From Desulfitobacterium_A nosdiversum (lineage in GTDB: Bacteria > Bacillota > Desulfitobacteriia > Desulfitobacteriales > Desulfitobacteriaceae): a stretch of DNA of 64,000 bases. The stretch spans positions 3,658,001 to 3,722,000 of the forward strand of contig NZ_CP172056.1 in assembly GCF_049860565.1 (NCBI RefSeq), in the 5' to 3' direction. Position 1 is the first letter of the stretch; each line of letters starts with the position of its first letter. Positions 52,106 through 60,054 of this stretch are shown here, one piece after another. A program made the translations under genes and the position numbers. The notes beneath the pieces are model-generated. The model was not told the DNA's origin, did not search any database, and saw only the letters and a program-made list of their open reading frames with translations.

Positions 52106-53131
52106 TTGATTAAAATTGAGCATTTAAGTAAAACATATACCTCCCGCAAGGGAAACGTAATTGCACTCGAAGATATTTCACTCGAGATTGCCCAAGGTGC
52201 GATTTACGGAATTATCGGTTTAAGCGGTGCAGGAAAAAGCACACTCGTTCGCTGCTTGAACCGATTAGAAGAACCGACAAGCGGAAGTATATCGATTGAA
52301 GGTCAAGTCATTACAAAACTCCCTGGCAAAGAACTGCGCGAAGCTCGTCAAACTATCGGCATGATCTTTCAGCACTTTTATTTGCTTCAGTCCCGCACTG
52401 TAGCAGAAAACATTGCTTTTCCACTTGAAATCGCCGGATATAAAAAAGCGGATATCGATAAACGCGTAAAAGAGCTTCTGCCACTTGTAGGACTTGAAGA
52501 AAAAGCTGATGTCTATCCTTCTCAGTTAAGCGGCGGACAGAAGCAACGGGTAGGAATTGCCCGTGCCCTAGCTACTCAGCCAAAGGTTCTCCTTTGTGAT
52601 GAGGCAACCTCAGCACTCGACCCACAAACAACACTTTCGATTCTTGACCTTTTACGGGATATTAATCAGAGTTTTGGGCTGACTATTATCATGATTACCC
52701 ATGAGATGAAGGTTATTAAAGAGATCTGCACCGACATCGCCGTCATCCATGAATCGAAAATTGTGGAACACGGGCCTGTAGAAGATGTCTTTATTCAGCC
52801 TCAGTCTGCAATTGCTAAGGAATTTATTTCGAGCGTTTTCCCGAATGAACTTCCCGCCGATCTGCTTCGTGAACTATCCACTCATGCGGGCTCCGAGATC
52901 GTCCGTATTCATTTTTTGGGCTCGAGAGCCTCCGATCCGATTATTGCTGATTTGATGAAGGACTGTGAAGTACGTGCCAATATCCTTTATGGCAGCATTG
53001 ATCACCTGCGTTCAACTCTTTTTGGCACATTGACGCTTGAACTCCAAGGCTCTCAGGAGCAACTGACAAAAGCCCATAATTATCTTTCAGAACGCGGCTT
53101 AAAAGTAGAGGTGATCCAAAATGGGATTTGA
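52106..53131 (+). CDS. metN: Methionine ABC transporter ATP-binding protein
   Basis: Walker A GLSGAGKSTLVRCL, signature QLSGGQKQRVGIARAL, Walker B VLLCDEATSALDP, H loop IMITHEM, and the C-terminal ACT-like C2 domain (from about residue 260) that senses methionine. TTG start at 52106 after AGGAGG. Controlled by the SAM riboswitch. Confidence 0.97.
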   Translation: MIKIEHLSKTYTSRKGNVIALEDISLEIAQGAIYGIIGLSGAGKSTLVRCLNRLEEPTSGSISIEGQVITKLPGKELREARQTIGMIFQHFYLLQSRTVAENIAFPLEIAGYKKADIDKRVKELLPLVGLEEKADVYPSQLSGGQKQRVGIARALATQPKVLLCDEATSALDPQTTLSILDLLRDINQSFGLTIIMITHEMKVIKEICTDIAVIHESKIVEHGPVEDVFIQPQSAIAKEFISSVFPNELPADLLRELSTHAGSEIVRIHFLGSRASDPIIADLMKDCEVRANILYGSIDHLRSTLFGTLTLELQGSQEQLTKAHNYLSERGLKVEVIQNGI

Positions 53132-53810
53132 TTGGTCGATCATTGCAACTCCTAATTACTGGCCAAATATGGTTCAAATTTTAACTCCTGCAGTCCTGGA
53201 AACACTTTATATGGTTGTTGTGTCAACTGTTCTAGCCTATATTATTGGAATTCCGCTCGGTGTGATTCTGGTGATTTCCTCTCCGGAGCATATCATGCCA
53301 AACCCTTGGGTCGAACGCACTCTGGGAACAGTTGTTAATATTTTTCGTTCTGCACCCTTTATTATTTTACTGGTTGCCCTGATCCCCGTAACCCGGGCAA
53401 TCGTAGGAACATCTATTGGAACGACTGCAGCTATCGTTCCGCTGGTCATTTCCGCTGCACCTTTTGTCGCCCGTATGGTGGAGAGCTCTTTAAAAGAGGT
53501 TCCATATGGCGTTATTGAAGCCGCTCTCTCGATGGGAGCTTCACCTTGGCAAATCATTCGCAAGGTTCTTCTTCCGGAAGCTAAAGCTTCCCTGATTCTC
53601 GGCTTCGCCATTACCACAATCAGTGTCATCGGCTATACCGCAATGGCTGGAGCCGTCGGCGGCGGCGGACTCGGTGCTCTTGCCATCGATTATGGCTACA
53701 ACCGTTTTCGAACAGATATCATGCTGATCACCGTAATTTTGCTCGTTCTTATCGTTCAGGGAATTCAATCCGTGGGAACGGCCTTTGCCCGCAAACTAAC
53801 GAATCATTAA
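53121..53810 (+). CDS. metI: Methionine ABC transporter permease
   Basis: Five membrane helices over 229 residues, with the EAA loop EAALSMGASPWQIIRKVLLPEA that docks to MetN. Overlaps metN by 11 bp. Confidence 0.97.
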   Translation: MGFDWSIIATPNYWPNMVQILTPAVLETLYMVVVSTVLAYIIGIPLGVILVISSPEHIMPNPWVERTLGTVVNIFRSAPFIILLVALIPVTRAIVGTSIGTTAAIVPLVISAAPFVARMVESSLKEVPYGVIEAALSMGASPWQIIRKVLLPEAKASLILGFAITTISVIGYTAMAGAVGGGGLGALAIDYGYNRFRTDIMLITVILLVLIVQGIQSVGTAFARKLTNH

Positions 53811-53850
53811 GAACCGAGGCTGTAATCATTCTCTTAACCTGTTTTCTTTA

Positions 53851-53892
53851 TTGAGCTCTTGAGTTGATGGGCCCGTTAATAAAAGAGCTCAA
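53851..53892 (+). promoter_or_regulatory. Hairpin between metI and metQ
   Basis: TTGAGCTCTT and AAGAGCTCAA form a perfect 10-bp stem with a 22-nt loop, without a T run. It may stabilise the transcript or separate levels of the permease and binding protein. Confidence 0.6.
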
Positions 53893-53964
53893 GAAAAATA
53901 CTGCTTATAAAATCTATAGGCAAAAAAACATAAGTTATACATTTAGAATTAAGGAGGAAAAATC

Positions 53965-54816
53965 ATGTTTAAATCAAAACGTCGTCTTGCAATCCTCGTT
54001 CTTGGTTCACTCGTCTCTCTTTCCCTGCTGGTTACCGGGTGCGGCAGCAGCGCTGCAAATAATACCGCTTCAACGGGAAATGCTGCAAAAACCACAGTTA
54101 TTAAAGTAGGAGCATCTCCGAAACCTCATGCAGAAATTCTTGAACACATCAAACCTGAATTGGCTAAAGAGGGAATTGATCTTCAGATCAAAGTCTACAA
54201 CGATTACGTTCTTCCCAACACAGCTCTTGATGCCGGTGAAATTGATGCCAACTTCTTTCAGCATCAACCCTACTTGGATACCTTTATTAAAGAACGTGGT
54301 TTAAAACTCGTTTCCCTCGGCCAAGTTCATCTTGAGCCCATGGGGCTTTATTCAAAAAAAGTAACCAAATTGGATGACTTTAAAAACGGTGATACAATTG
54401 CTATCCCGAATGACCCTTCAAACGGAGGCCGTGCTTTAGCCTTACTTGAAAAAGCAGGTCTTATTAAGCTTAAAGATGGAGTCGGCGTTAAAGCAACCGT
54501 TCAAGACATCGTCACGAATGATAAACAACTAAAAATCACAACCATTGATGCCGCTCAGCTTCCCCGTGTTTTAACAGATCCCAAAACAGCCGGAGCTGTA
54601 ATTAACACAAACTTTGCCCTTGAAGGCGGTTTAAATCCTAAAGATGCACTGACCATTGAAGATGGTAAAAACAATCCTTATGCTAACATTTTAGTTGTTA
54701 AAGAAAGCCGTAAAGACGATCCAAACCTGCAAAAACTGATGAAAGCTTTAAATACTCCAGACGTTAAAAAATTCATTGAAGATAATTACAAAGGTTCAGT
54801 TGTTCCGGCATTCTAA
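53965..54816 (+). CDS. metQ: Methionine ABC transporter substrate-binding lipoprotein
   Basis: NlpA/MetQ family. Signal peptide of lipoprotein type with lipobox LVTGC (Cys near residue 26), then KVGASPKPHAEILEHIKP, NDYVLPNTALDAGEIDANFFQHQPYL and NDPSNGGRALALLEKAGLI. 283 residues. AAGGAGG before the ATG. Last gene of the SAM-regulated operon. Confidence 0.97.
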   Translation: MFKSKRRLAILVLGSLVSLSLLVTGCGSSAANNTASTGNAAKTTVIKVGASPKPHAEILEHIKPELAKEGIDLQIKVYNDYVLPNTALDAGEIDANFFQHQPYLDTFIKERGLKLVSLGQVHLEPMGLYSKKVTKLDDFKNGDTIAIPNDPSNGGRALALLEKAGLIKLKDGVGVKATVQDIVTNDKQLKITTIDAAQLPRVLTDPKTAGAVINTNFALEGGLNPKDALTIEDGKNNPYANILVVKESRKDDPNLQKLMKALNTPDVKKFIEDNYKGSVVPAF

Positions 54817-54848
54817 ATATAACGCTTTATTTTCCTGATTCTGACTAT

Positions 54849-54903
54849 AAAAGAAGCGAGATTCCGTTTTGGACTAACGGCAATCTCGCTTCTTTTTATT
54901 TTA
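54849..54903 (+). terminator. metNIQ terminator
   Basis: AAAAGAAGCGAGATT / AATCTCGCTTCTTTT stem extended by CCGTT / AACGG, then TTATTTT. Confidence 0.95.
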
Positions 54904-54974
54904 GCACTCAATATCAAAGCCTTTTAAATTGAATATTTTCCATTCTTAATTCTAACTTTAACTTTAACCTTAAC

Positions 54975-55511
54975 TTAACTTTGCTTACTCTTCCCGTTAA
55001 ATTCTCCGGCTAAATGATCTAATGCATTGTCTGTAACACGATATACTGTCCATTCCTCCATGGGGACTGCGCCCATCCTTTTGTAGAATTGAATAGAGGG
55101 TTCATTCCAATTTAAACACCACCACTCCAATCTGCCGCATTTCCGTTCAACAGCCAGCTTTCCTAGGAAAGAAAGCATTATCTTGCCAATACCTTTCCCT
55201 CTCATTTCTGGTTTTACATATAAGTCTTCCAGATAAATTCCAGGCTTCCCCACAAACGTTGAAAAGTTATGAAAGAATAAAGCAAAGCCTACTGGCTCAC
55301 CCTTAAATTCACCGATAATAACTTCTGCTACTTTTCTTTCAAATAGCGATTCTCTTAAACCTTTTTCTGTAGCCACTACCTCATCCAATAGATTTTCATA
55401 GGATGCTAATTCCCGTATGAATGTTAAAATCAACGGAACATCTTCAACTTCGGCAAACCTTAATTTAAAATCACTGAACTCGGTTTCAATCCAAGAATTA
55501 ACCATCGACAT
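54975..55511 (-). CDS. GNAT-family acetyltransferase (diamine acetyltransferase-like)
   Basis: Pattern of the SSAT/PaiA-like group: LRFAEVEDVPLILTFIREL, FFHNFSTFVGKPGIYLEDLYV, PEMRGKGIGKIMLSFL (acetyl-CoA P-loop), WWCLNWNEPSIQFYKRMGAVPM. About 178 residues. ATG 55511 is preceded by GAGGAG; ATG 55505 is nearly as good. The likely substrates are polyamines or similar amines, unproved. Confidence 0.85.
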   Translation of the reverse strand: MSMVNSWIETEFSDFKLRFAEVEDVPLILTFIRELASYENLLDEVVATEKGLRESLFERKVAEVIIGEFKGEPVGFALFFHNFSTFVGKPGIYLEDLYVKPEMRGKGIGKIMLSFLGKLAVERKCGRLEWWCLNWNEPSIQFYKRMGAVPMEEWTVYRVTDNALDHLAGEFNGKSKQS

Positions 55512-55613
55512 TTCTCTCTCCTCGTATATCATCTTATATTACCAGGATAAGGAAGGGATAGAACCCTCATGTTCCCATACACTAAGTTTAAACTTGAGTA
55601 AGGTGGGATCGAA

Positions 55614-56315
55614 ATGAATTCCTTTGAACGCAAAATTCAGACCCGCTTACGATTACACCCGGAGAGACTTCGCAAACTTTTAACCCTGCCCACGGATGAA
55701 ACAGTTGAAACCCTTATCCATTATCGCGTCTTAGAATCTAAAAATGCTTACCTCAGTCAGCTTCTCTTTTCTCTTATTCCTCAATGGGAGTATCTTGCCT
55801 GTGATGGAAATGAAGCCTTGGGCAAACTAATCCGACTGTTGGAAAATAGTCGAATCAGTCCTATTGCTCGTGAAGATCATATTTTGCGATCCAATCTTCT
55901 CCGGCTTCGTATTTTAGCAGAGACATCGGGACATTTTCCCTTCTCGCCGCTTTACATTCAGGAGAATCTATTGGACTTTCTTATAGACTCCGAAACCCTT
56001 GCTGATTTACCTCTGCTTGAAATAATTTATTTCTCTGCCAATGAAATCCTGCCCCTGGCCAGCGAACTGGTGCAATATAAACTAGGCCCGCTGAGTCGGC
56101 GCTATGTGCAAAATCTTTTCCATGCAGAACGTCAAGAAGCTATCTTGACTGCCTTAGCCTATCTTGCCAAAAATTATCCACTTATCACAACAAGCCGACA
56201 GGCCTATGCCTTAATGCTTTCCTTAGATGATGTCGATCAGTGGGGCCAACATCCCTTTTGCCTGCGTCTTCTGTCCAATCGATTTTGGGAATATCGCGCC
56301 CAACAAATACTCTAG
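55614..56315 (+). CDS. Hypothetical protein
   Basis: 233 residues, soluble, Leu- and Arg-rich and probably all-helical, perhaps HEAT-like (LLEIIYFSANEILPLASELV). Not recognised. AAGGTGGG stands 7 nt before the ATG. Its stop codon TAG shares the palindrome CTAG with the stop of the convergent DUF1232 gene. Confidence 0.7.
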   Translation: MNSFERKIQTRLRLHPERLRKLLTLPTDETVETLIHYRVLESKNAYLSQLLFSLIPQWEYLACDGNEALGKLIRLLENSRISPIAREDHILRSNLLRLRILAETSGHFPFSPLYIQENLLDFLIDSETLADLPLLEIIYFSANEILPLASELVQYKLGPLSRRYVQNLFHAERQEAILTALAYLAKNYPLITTSRQAYALMLSLDDVDQWGQHPFCLRLLSNRFWEYRAQQIL

Positions 56316-56695
56316 CTTTTATAATAAATTAGCCCCTTCAGCATTAGAATTAGAGCGATAACCCAGATGCAAATAATAAATCCGGCACCAATTTTTTTAT
56401 ATTTAGGGTCAATGCTAACTCCTTTTTCCGCTTCCTCCCTGCATTCCTCCCAGATTTCATGAGGAATAATTTTGATGGCAATCATAATTCCTAAAGGAAT
56501 TATGATTAGATCATCAAGCATTCCCAGAACTGGGATAAAATCAGGAATTAAATCAATAGGACTAAGGGCATAGATCATAATCATTAATAGAAACGCTTTT
56601 TTATAGGCCCGAACTCTCTTATGCGTATATGCAAGGTACAATGTTAAAGTCTGTTTTTTAAGTTCTTTAGCCTTCGCTTCTATTTTCTTAAGCAT
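56312..56695 (-). CDS. DUF1232 (YkvA-like) membrane protein
   Basis: The DUF1232 core ALSPIDLIPDFIPVLGMLDD is clear, flanked by membrane helices, with a third helix at the C-terminus. 127 residues. Overlaps the MFS gene by 8 bp, so the two are cotranscribed. Function unknown. Confidence 0.88.
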   Translation of the reverse strand: MLKKIEAKAKELKKQTLTLYLAYTHKRVRAYKKAFLLMIMIYALSPIDLIPDFIPVLGMLDDLIIIPLGIMIAIKIIPHEIWEECREEAEKGVSIDPKYKKIGAGFIICIWVIALILMLKGLIYYKS

Positions 56696-57950
56696 GAAGT
56701 ACCTGTTTTCTTTCTGCCTGGTAGAAAATAATCATCAAAATCGCTGCAAAGAAAGCCATAACCGCTCCGTAGTAAAACGGCGCCCTATTATTGATATGAT
56801 CATAAAGAAAGCCTGCAATCACACTAGCGGGGAGAAGGGTAACTCCAATAATCGAATTATACAGTCCTAATCCGGTTCCCCTTTTGTTAATATCGATAAA
56901 GTCGGAAATTAAGGCCTTCTGAACTCCATCCGTTGCAGCACTATAGAGACCATACAGTGCAAAAAGAAGGATAAGAACGGCCTGACTGCTCGTTCTCCCA
57001 AAACCAAAATAAATTATGGAGTAGAGTAAATAGCCAAAGATAATCAGACGTTCTCTTCCGATCTTATCCGACAAGATCCCTGCGGGAATCGCGAACACAA
57101 CAGAAACTGCGTTAAAGATAAGATAGATAATAGGAATAAATGCATCTTGAATGCCTATATCACTTGCTTTGATGAGCAATAAGGCATCGGTTGAATTGCC
57201 CAAGGTAAATATAAACACAATCCCCAAGAAAACATAATATTTTAAAGAAAAGTCTTTTAACGCAATCCTTCCTAAACGTTTCGTTTTATCCTTATGTGCT
57301 TCTTTCACAAAGAATATAATTGCTCCCAACCCCAATAAACCTGGAATTGCGGCCAAAAGAAAAACTTTGCGGTATTCACCTGGAAACAGAAATAAGACTC
57401 CTGAAGCCAACAAGGGACCCAGAATAGCTCCGCTGTTATCCATCGCTTTATGAAAGCCAAAGCTCTTCCCTTTCGCGTTCCTCTCCGAAGAACCTGCAAT
57501 TAAACTGTCTCTTGGTGCAGTTCTTATTCCTTTTCCGACTCTTTCGAAAAAACGGATAAAAAGAACCTGTATGGGTGAGTTTACTAATACAAATAACGGA
57601 GAAAGCAACGCTGTAAATGCATAGCCAATGATCATAAACGGCTTATTTTTGCCGATTTTATCGCTCCACCAGCCCGATAACGCTTTAAGCACTGAAGCCG
57701 TGCTTTCGGCAATTCCTTCAATTAAAGACAGCTCAGTTTTTGTCGCACCCAGCGTCATTAAAAACAAAGGCATAATGGCATAAATCATTTTAGTCGTTGT
57801 ATCCGTTAAAAAGCTGGTCAGTCCGACAAAGAAGATATTATGTTCTATCCCGAGGATTGTTTTTACTTCTTTTATATTTCCATGACTTTCTTTACCTTTA
57901 TTACTTTCATTACCTTCACCCATTTTCTCCTCAGGCTTACTCTCGATCAC
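56688..57950 (-). CDS. MFS transporter
   Basis: 420 residues, 12 membrane helices, preceded by a charged N-terminus of 30 residues. Family loop motifs GWWSDKIGKNKPF and GILSDKIGRERL, and GKGIRTAPRDSLIAGS typical of a bacterial efflux subgroup. GTG at 57950 after GGAGGG. Follows the ChrB-like gene by 47 bp; chromate or another oxyanion could be exported, but the MFS itself is unrelated to ChrA. Confidence 0.87.
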   Translation of the reverse strand: MIESKPEEKMGEGNESNKGKESHGNIKEVKTILGIEHNIFFVGLTSFLTDTTTKMIYAIMPLFLMTLGATKTELSLIEGIAESTASVLKALSGWWSDKIGKNKPFMIIGYAFTALLSPLFVLVNSPIQVLFIRFFERVGKGIRTAPRDSLIAGSSERNAKGKSFGFHKAMDNSGAILGPLLASGVLFLFPGEYRKVFLLAAIPGLLGLGAIIFFVKEAHKDKTKRLGRIALKDFSLKYYVFLGIVFIFTLGNSTDALLLIKASDIGIQDAFIPIIYLIFNAVSVVFAIPAGILSDKIGRERLIIFGYLLYSIIYFGFGRTSSQAVLILLFALYGLYSAATDGVQKALISDFIDINKRGTGLGLYNSIIGVTLLPASVIAGFLYDHINNRAPFYYGAVMAFFAAILMIIFYQAERKQVLHA

Positions 57951-57997
57951 TATAATCCCTCCTCAGTTCATAACTGTTTATTTCTGTCTAGAGCTGC

Positions 57998-58549
57998 TCA
58001 TTGTACCTTATCTCTATGTTCGTTATATTGATAGACTAATTCACTGTATCGTTCAAATGCTTTCTGGATGAGTTCTCGTTTTTCTCTGGAAATCTCGCCC
58101 ACCTCGGCATTGAACTGATCCCTCGCTTCGATTTTAGTTTGCCAGGACAAAAGCTTCTGAAGCTCCTCCTCCTCCTCTTCAAGTTCAGCGAATGTAAACT
58201 TTTCAATTGAAATTTCCTTGTCTAGCTCTTTAAAATATTTTTCGCACTCATTAATAAATTCTCTATACTCTTCATTACGAATGCTGTTAAATGTTTCTAC
58301 TATTTTTTGTTCGTATTTTTCCTCAACACATGTACTTTCCAGAAGAAGCACGTCTCCGTCTTTTGCCTCAATCTCCATTGAAATTTGCGCCAAAGCATTA
58401 TAATTTTCAGTACTATACGGCAAAATCCAGGAAGATTGGTGAAGGTTCACTGCACCTAACTTTTTTAGCCCTCTCCAGACAGAAACTCGATTTCGCGAGG
58501 GCTCCGTTGGCAAATTATAGTTTAACACTAACCATTTTCTTCTTTGCAC
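57998..58549 (-). CDS. ChrB N-terminal-domain-like protein
   Basis: Begins WLVLNYNLPTEPSRNRVSVW, then LKKLGAVNLHQSSWILP, matching the N-terminal domain of chromate resistance protein ChrB, a chromate-sensing regulator in Proteobacteria. The C-terminal domain is missing and replaced by a Glu-rich coiled-coil (about 130-180). The GTG at 58549 follows AAAGGAG. The promoter carries twin operators (58565-58613). Probably the regulator of the MFS operon, but its ligand is unproven. Confidence 0.78.
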   Translation of the reverse strand: MQRRKWLVLNYNLPTEPSRNRVSVWRGLKKLGAVNLHQSSWILPYSTENYNALAQISMEIEAKDGDVLLLESTCVEEKYEQKIVETFNSIRNEEYREFINECEKYFKELDKEISIEKFTFAELEEEEEELQKLLSWQTKIEARDQFNAEVGEISREKRELIQKAFERYSELVYQYNEHRDKVQ

Positions 58550-58564
58550 AACATTTAACTCCTT

Positions 58565-58613
58565 TGTAATATTCGTTACATATCCATAATATCATAATGT
58601 AATATTTGTTACA
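58565..58613. promoter_or_regulatory. Twin 16-bp operators around the ChrB-like operon promoter
   Basis: TGTAATATTCGTTACA (58565-58580) and TGTAATATTTGTTACA (58598-58613), each with the inverted core TGTAA / TTACA, starting 33 bp apart (three helical turns). One overlaps the -35 box, the other the transcription start. Confidence 0.75.
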
Positions 58614-58614
58614 A
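58586..58614 (-). promoter_or_regulatory. Promoter of the ChrB-like/MFS/DUF1232 operon
   Basis: TTGTAA, 17 bp, TATTAT on the minus strand, between the two operators. Confidence 0.65.
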
Positions 58615-58630
58615 CGGAATATGGTCCGAT

Positions 58631-58681
58631 AAAAAAAGTAACGCTAGAACAACTTTTATTTCTAAGCTTGCTCTAGCGTTA
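58631..58681 (-). terminator. Terminator of the yhaM-like gene
   Basis: TAACGCTAGA / TCTAGCGTTA stem; minus-strand end ACTTTTTTTAT. Confidence 0.85.
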
Positions 58682-58699
58682 TTTGTTTTTAATCTCTAT

Positions 58700-59632
58700 T
58701 TACTTTAAATAAAGGTACCGCTCCATGCTCGGCATATACGGTGACCATTCAGAATCAGGGTGTTCTTCTTTAGCATGCCGAAATTGCCATAGCTCAGCTT
58801 CCATTGCATCCGCATAATGCACGATAAACGCCTCTACTGTTTTCGGTCGCTTAGGAGACTGCCATTCATAACGTCCATGATGGCTTGCTAGAATATGCAT
58901 CAGCTTTGTTTTATAGGCAATTGGAAATCCCAGAATTTTATCAATTTCCCGCAGCACTAATTGAATCCCAATCAGGATATGTCCGAGCAATCGTCCCTCT
59001 GTTGTAACCTCAATTCCCCGCATATATTCATATTCACTGATTTTACCCAAATCATGAAGCAACGCCCCGGCTATGATCAAATCACGATCCGCTTCCGGGT
59101 AATGAGCTGCCAGCGAAGAGGCAAGCTCGGCTACTTTCACGCTATGCTCCCACAGTCCTCGCAGATAGGCCTGATGAATCTTACGAGCGGCCGGACAGCT
59201 CCGATAGGCTTCTCCTATTTTGGGATCATTCAAAATCTGGTTCATAAAAAGATTCAAATAAGGATCTTTAATCTCTTGAATCAATGCTTTCAGTCTTTTC
59301 TCCAAGTCCGAAGCGGGTATAGGTGATGCAGGCAGAAGTTCTGCAAGATCAATACTATTTTCAGGTATCGGTTGAAGCGTCTCAATCGTTAACTCGGAAA
59401 CTCCGCGAAATTCATTGACCTGTCCGCTCATCTCAAAAATATCAAATTCCTGAAGCCAATTCTGCATTTGGGAATTGATCTCCCAGACCTTTCCGCCGAT
59501 GCTCCCTGACCGATCCTGGCACGTTAAAATGAGATAATGGCCCGGCTTATTGCGAAAGGCTGCTTCCTTCCAATCCGTAATTAAAAAGATGCCCTTAAAA
59601 GGCTCCCCTGATTTAAGATTCTGTATCATCAT
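58700..59632 (-). CDS. yhaM: 3'-5' exoribonuclease YhaM family
   Basis: N-terminal OB-fold nucleic-acid-binding domain (FKGIFLITDWKEAAFRNKPG, VNEFRGVSELTIETLQPI) followed by an HD-type phosphohydrolase domain (HSVKVAELA, AGALLHDLGKISEYEY, HILASHHGRYEW). 310 residues, normal for YhaM/CBF1. GGGGAG lies before tandem ATG codons at 59632 and 59629. Monocistronic. Confidence 0.92.
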   Translation of the reverse strand: MMIQNLKSGEPFKGIFLITDWKEAAFRNKPGHYLILTCQDRSGSIGGKVWEINSQMQNWLQEFDIFEMSGQVNEFRGVSELTIETLQPIPENSIDLAELLPASPIPASDLEKRLKALIQEIKDPYLNLFMNQILNDPKIGEAYRSCPAARKIHQAYLRGLWEHSVKVAELASSLAAHYPEADRDLIIAGALLHDLGKISEYEYMRGIEVTTEGRLLGHILIGIQLVLREIDKILGFPIAYKTKLMHILASHHGRYEWQSPKRPKTVEAFIVHYADAMEAELWQFRHAKEEHPDSEWSPYMPSMERYLYLK

Positions 59633-59723
59633 TTGGCTCCCCTCAATCTCTATATTCCTTCTGGCAAAAATTCAGAAACTACGATATTATATTGATTATT
59701 ATAGTTGTGAGGAGGTACGAATA

Positions 59724-60035
59724 ATGGACATTCAAGATCAATCGATCCGTTTTAAATTCACACCACAAGCTAAAGAGTATCTGCAACAAAAAGAATCTGC
59801 TTCAGTTCACATTGAATCACAGGATCTCGATGCGTGTTGTATTCCTATTGTTTCTCCGCCCCAAGTCCGTCGTGGTGTTCCGCTTAAACCGGAGAAATTT
59901 ATCCCTATGGAAGCCGAAGGGATTACCGTGTATTATGACCGCTGTCTTCCCAAGCGGCCGCAACTCACCATTGAACTTTATGGAGTAGGCTTTCTAAAAG
60001 GATTGCGCGTTGCCAACTGGGAAATTCATTTCTAA
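59724..60035 (+). CDS. CC/Se-motif family protein (cysteine form)
   Basis: 103 residues. The core is LDACCIPIVSPPQVRRGVP, the Cys-Cys motif of a small family in which one Cys is selenocysteine in some anaerobes; here both are Cys (TGT TGT). Two further Cys are absent apart from DRCLPKRPQ. ATG 59724 with GAGGAGG upstream is clear; the longer frame to 59550 overlaps yhaM. Function unknown, perhaps redox or metal binding. Confidence 0.75.
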   Translation: MDIQDQSIRFKFTPQAKEYLQQKESASVHIESQDLDACCIPIVSPPQVRRGVPLKPEKFIPMEAEGITVYYDRCLPKRPQLTIELYGVGFLKGLRVANWEIHF

Positions 60036-60054
60036 CGTCAATTTAAACACGGAT

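Noticed and set aside
57998..58549. Complete chromate resistance operon
   Set aside because: No ChrA pump is present and the ChrB-like protein lacks the C-terminal domain.
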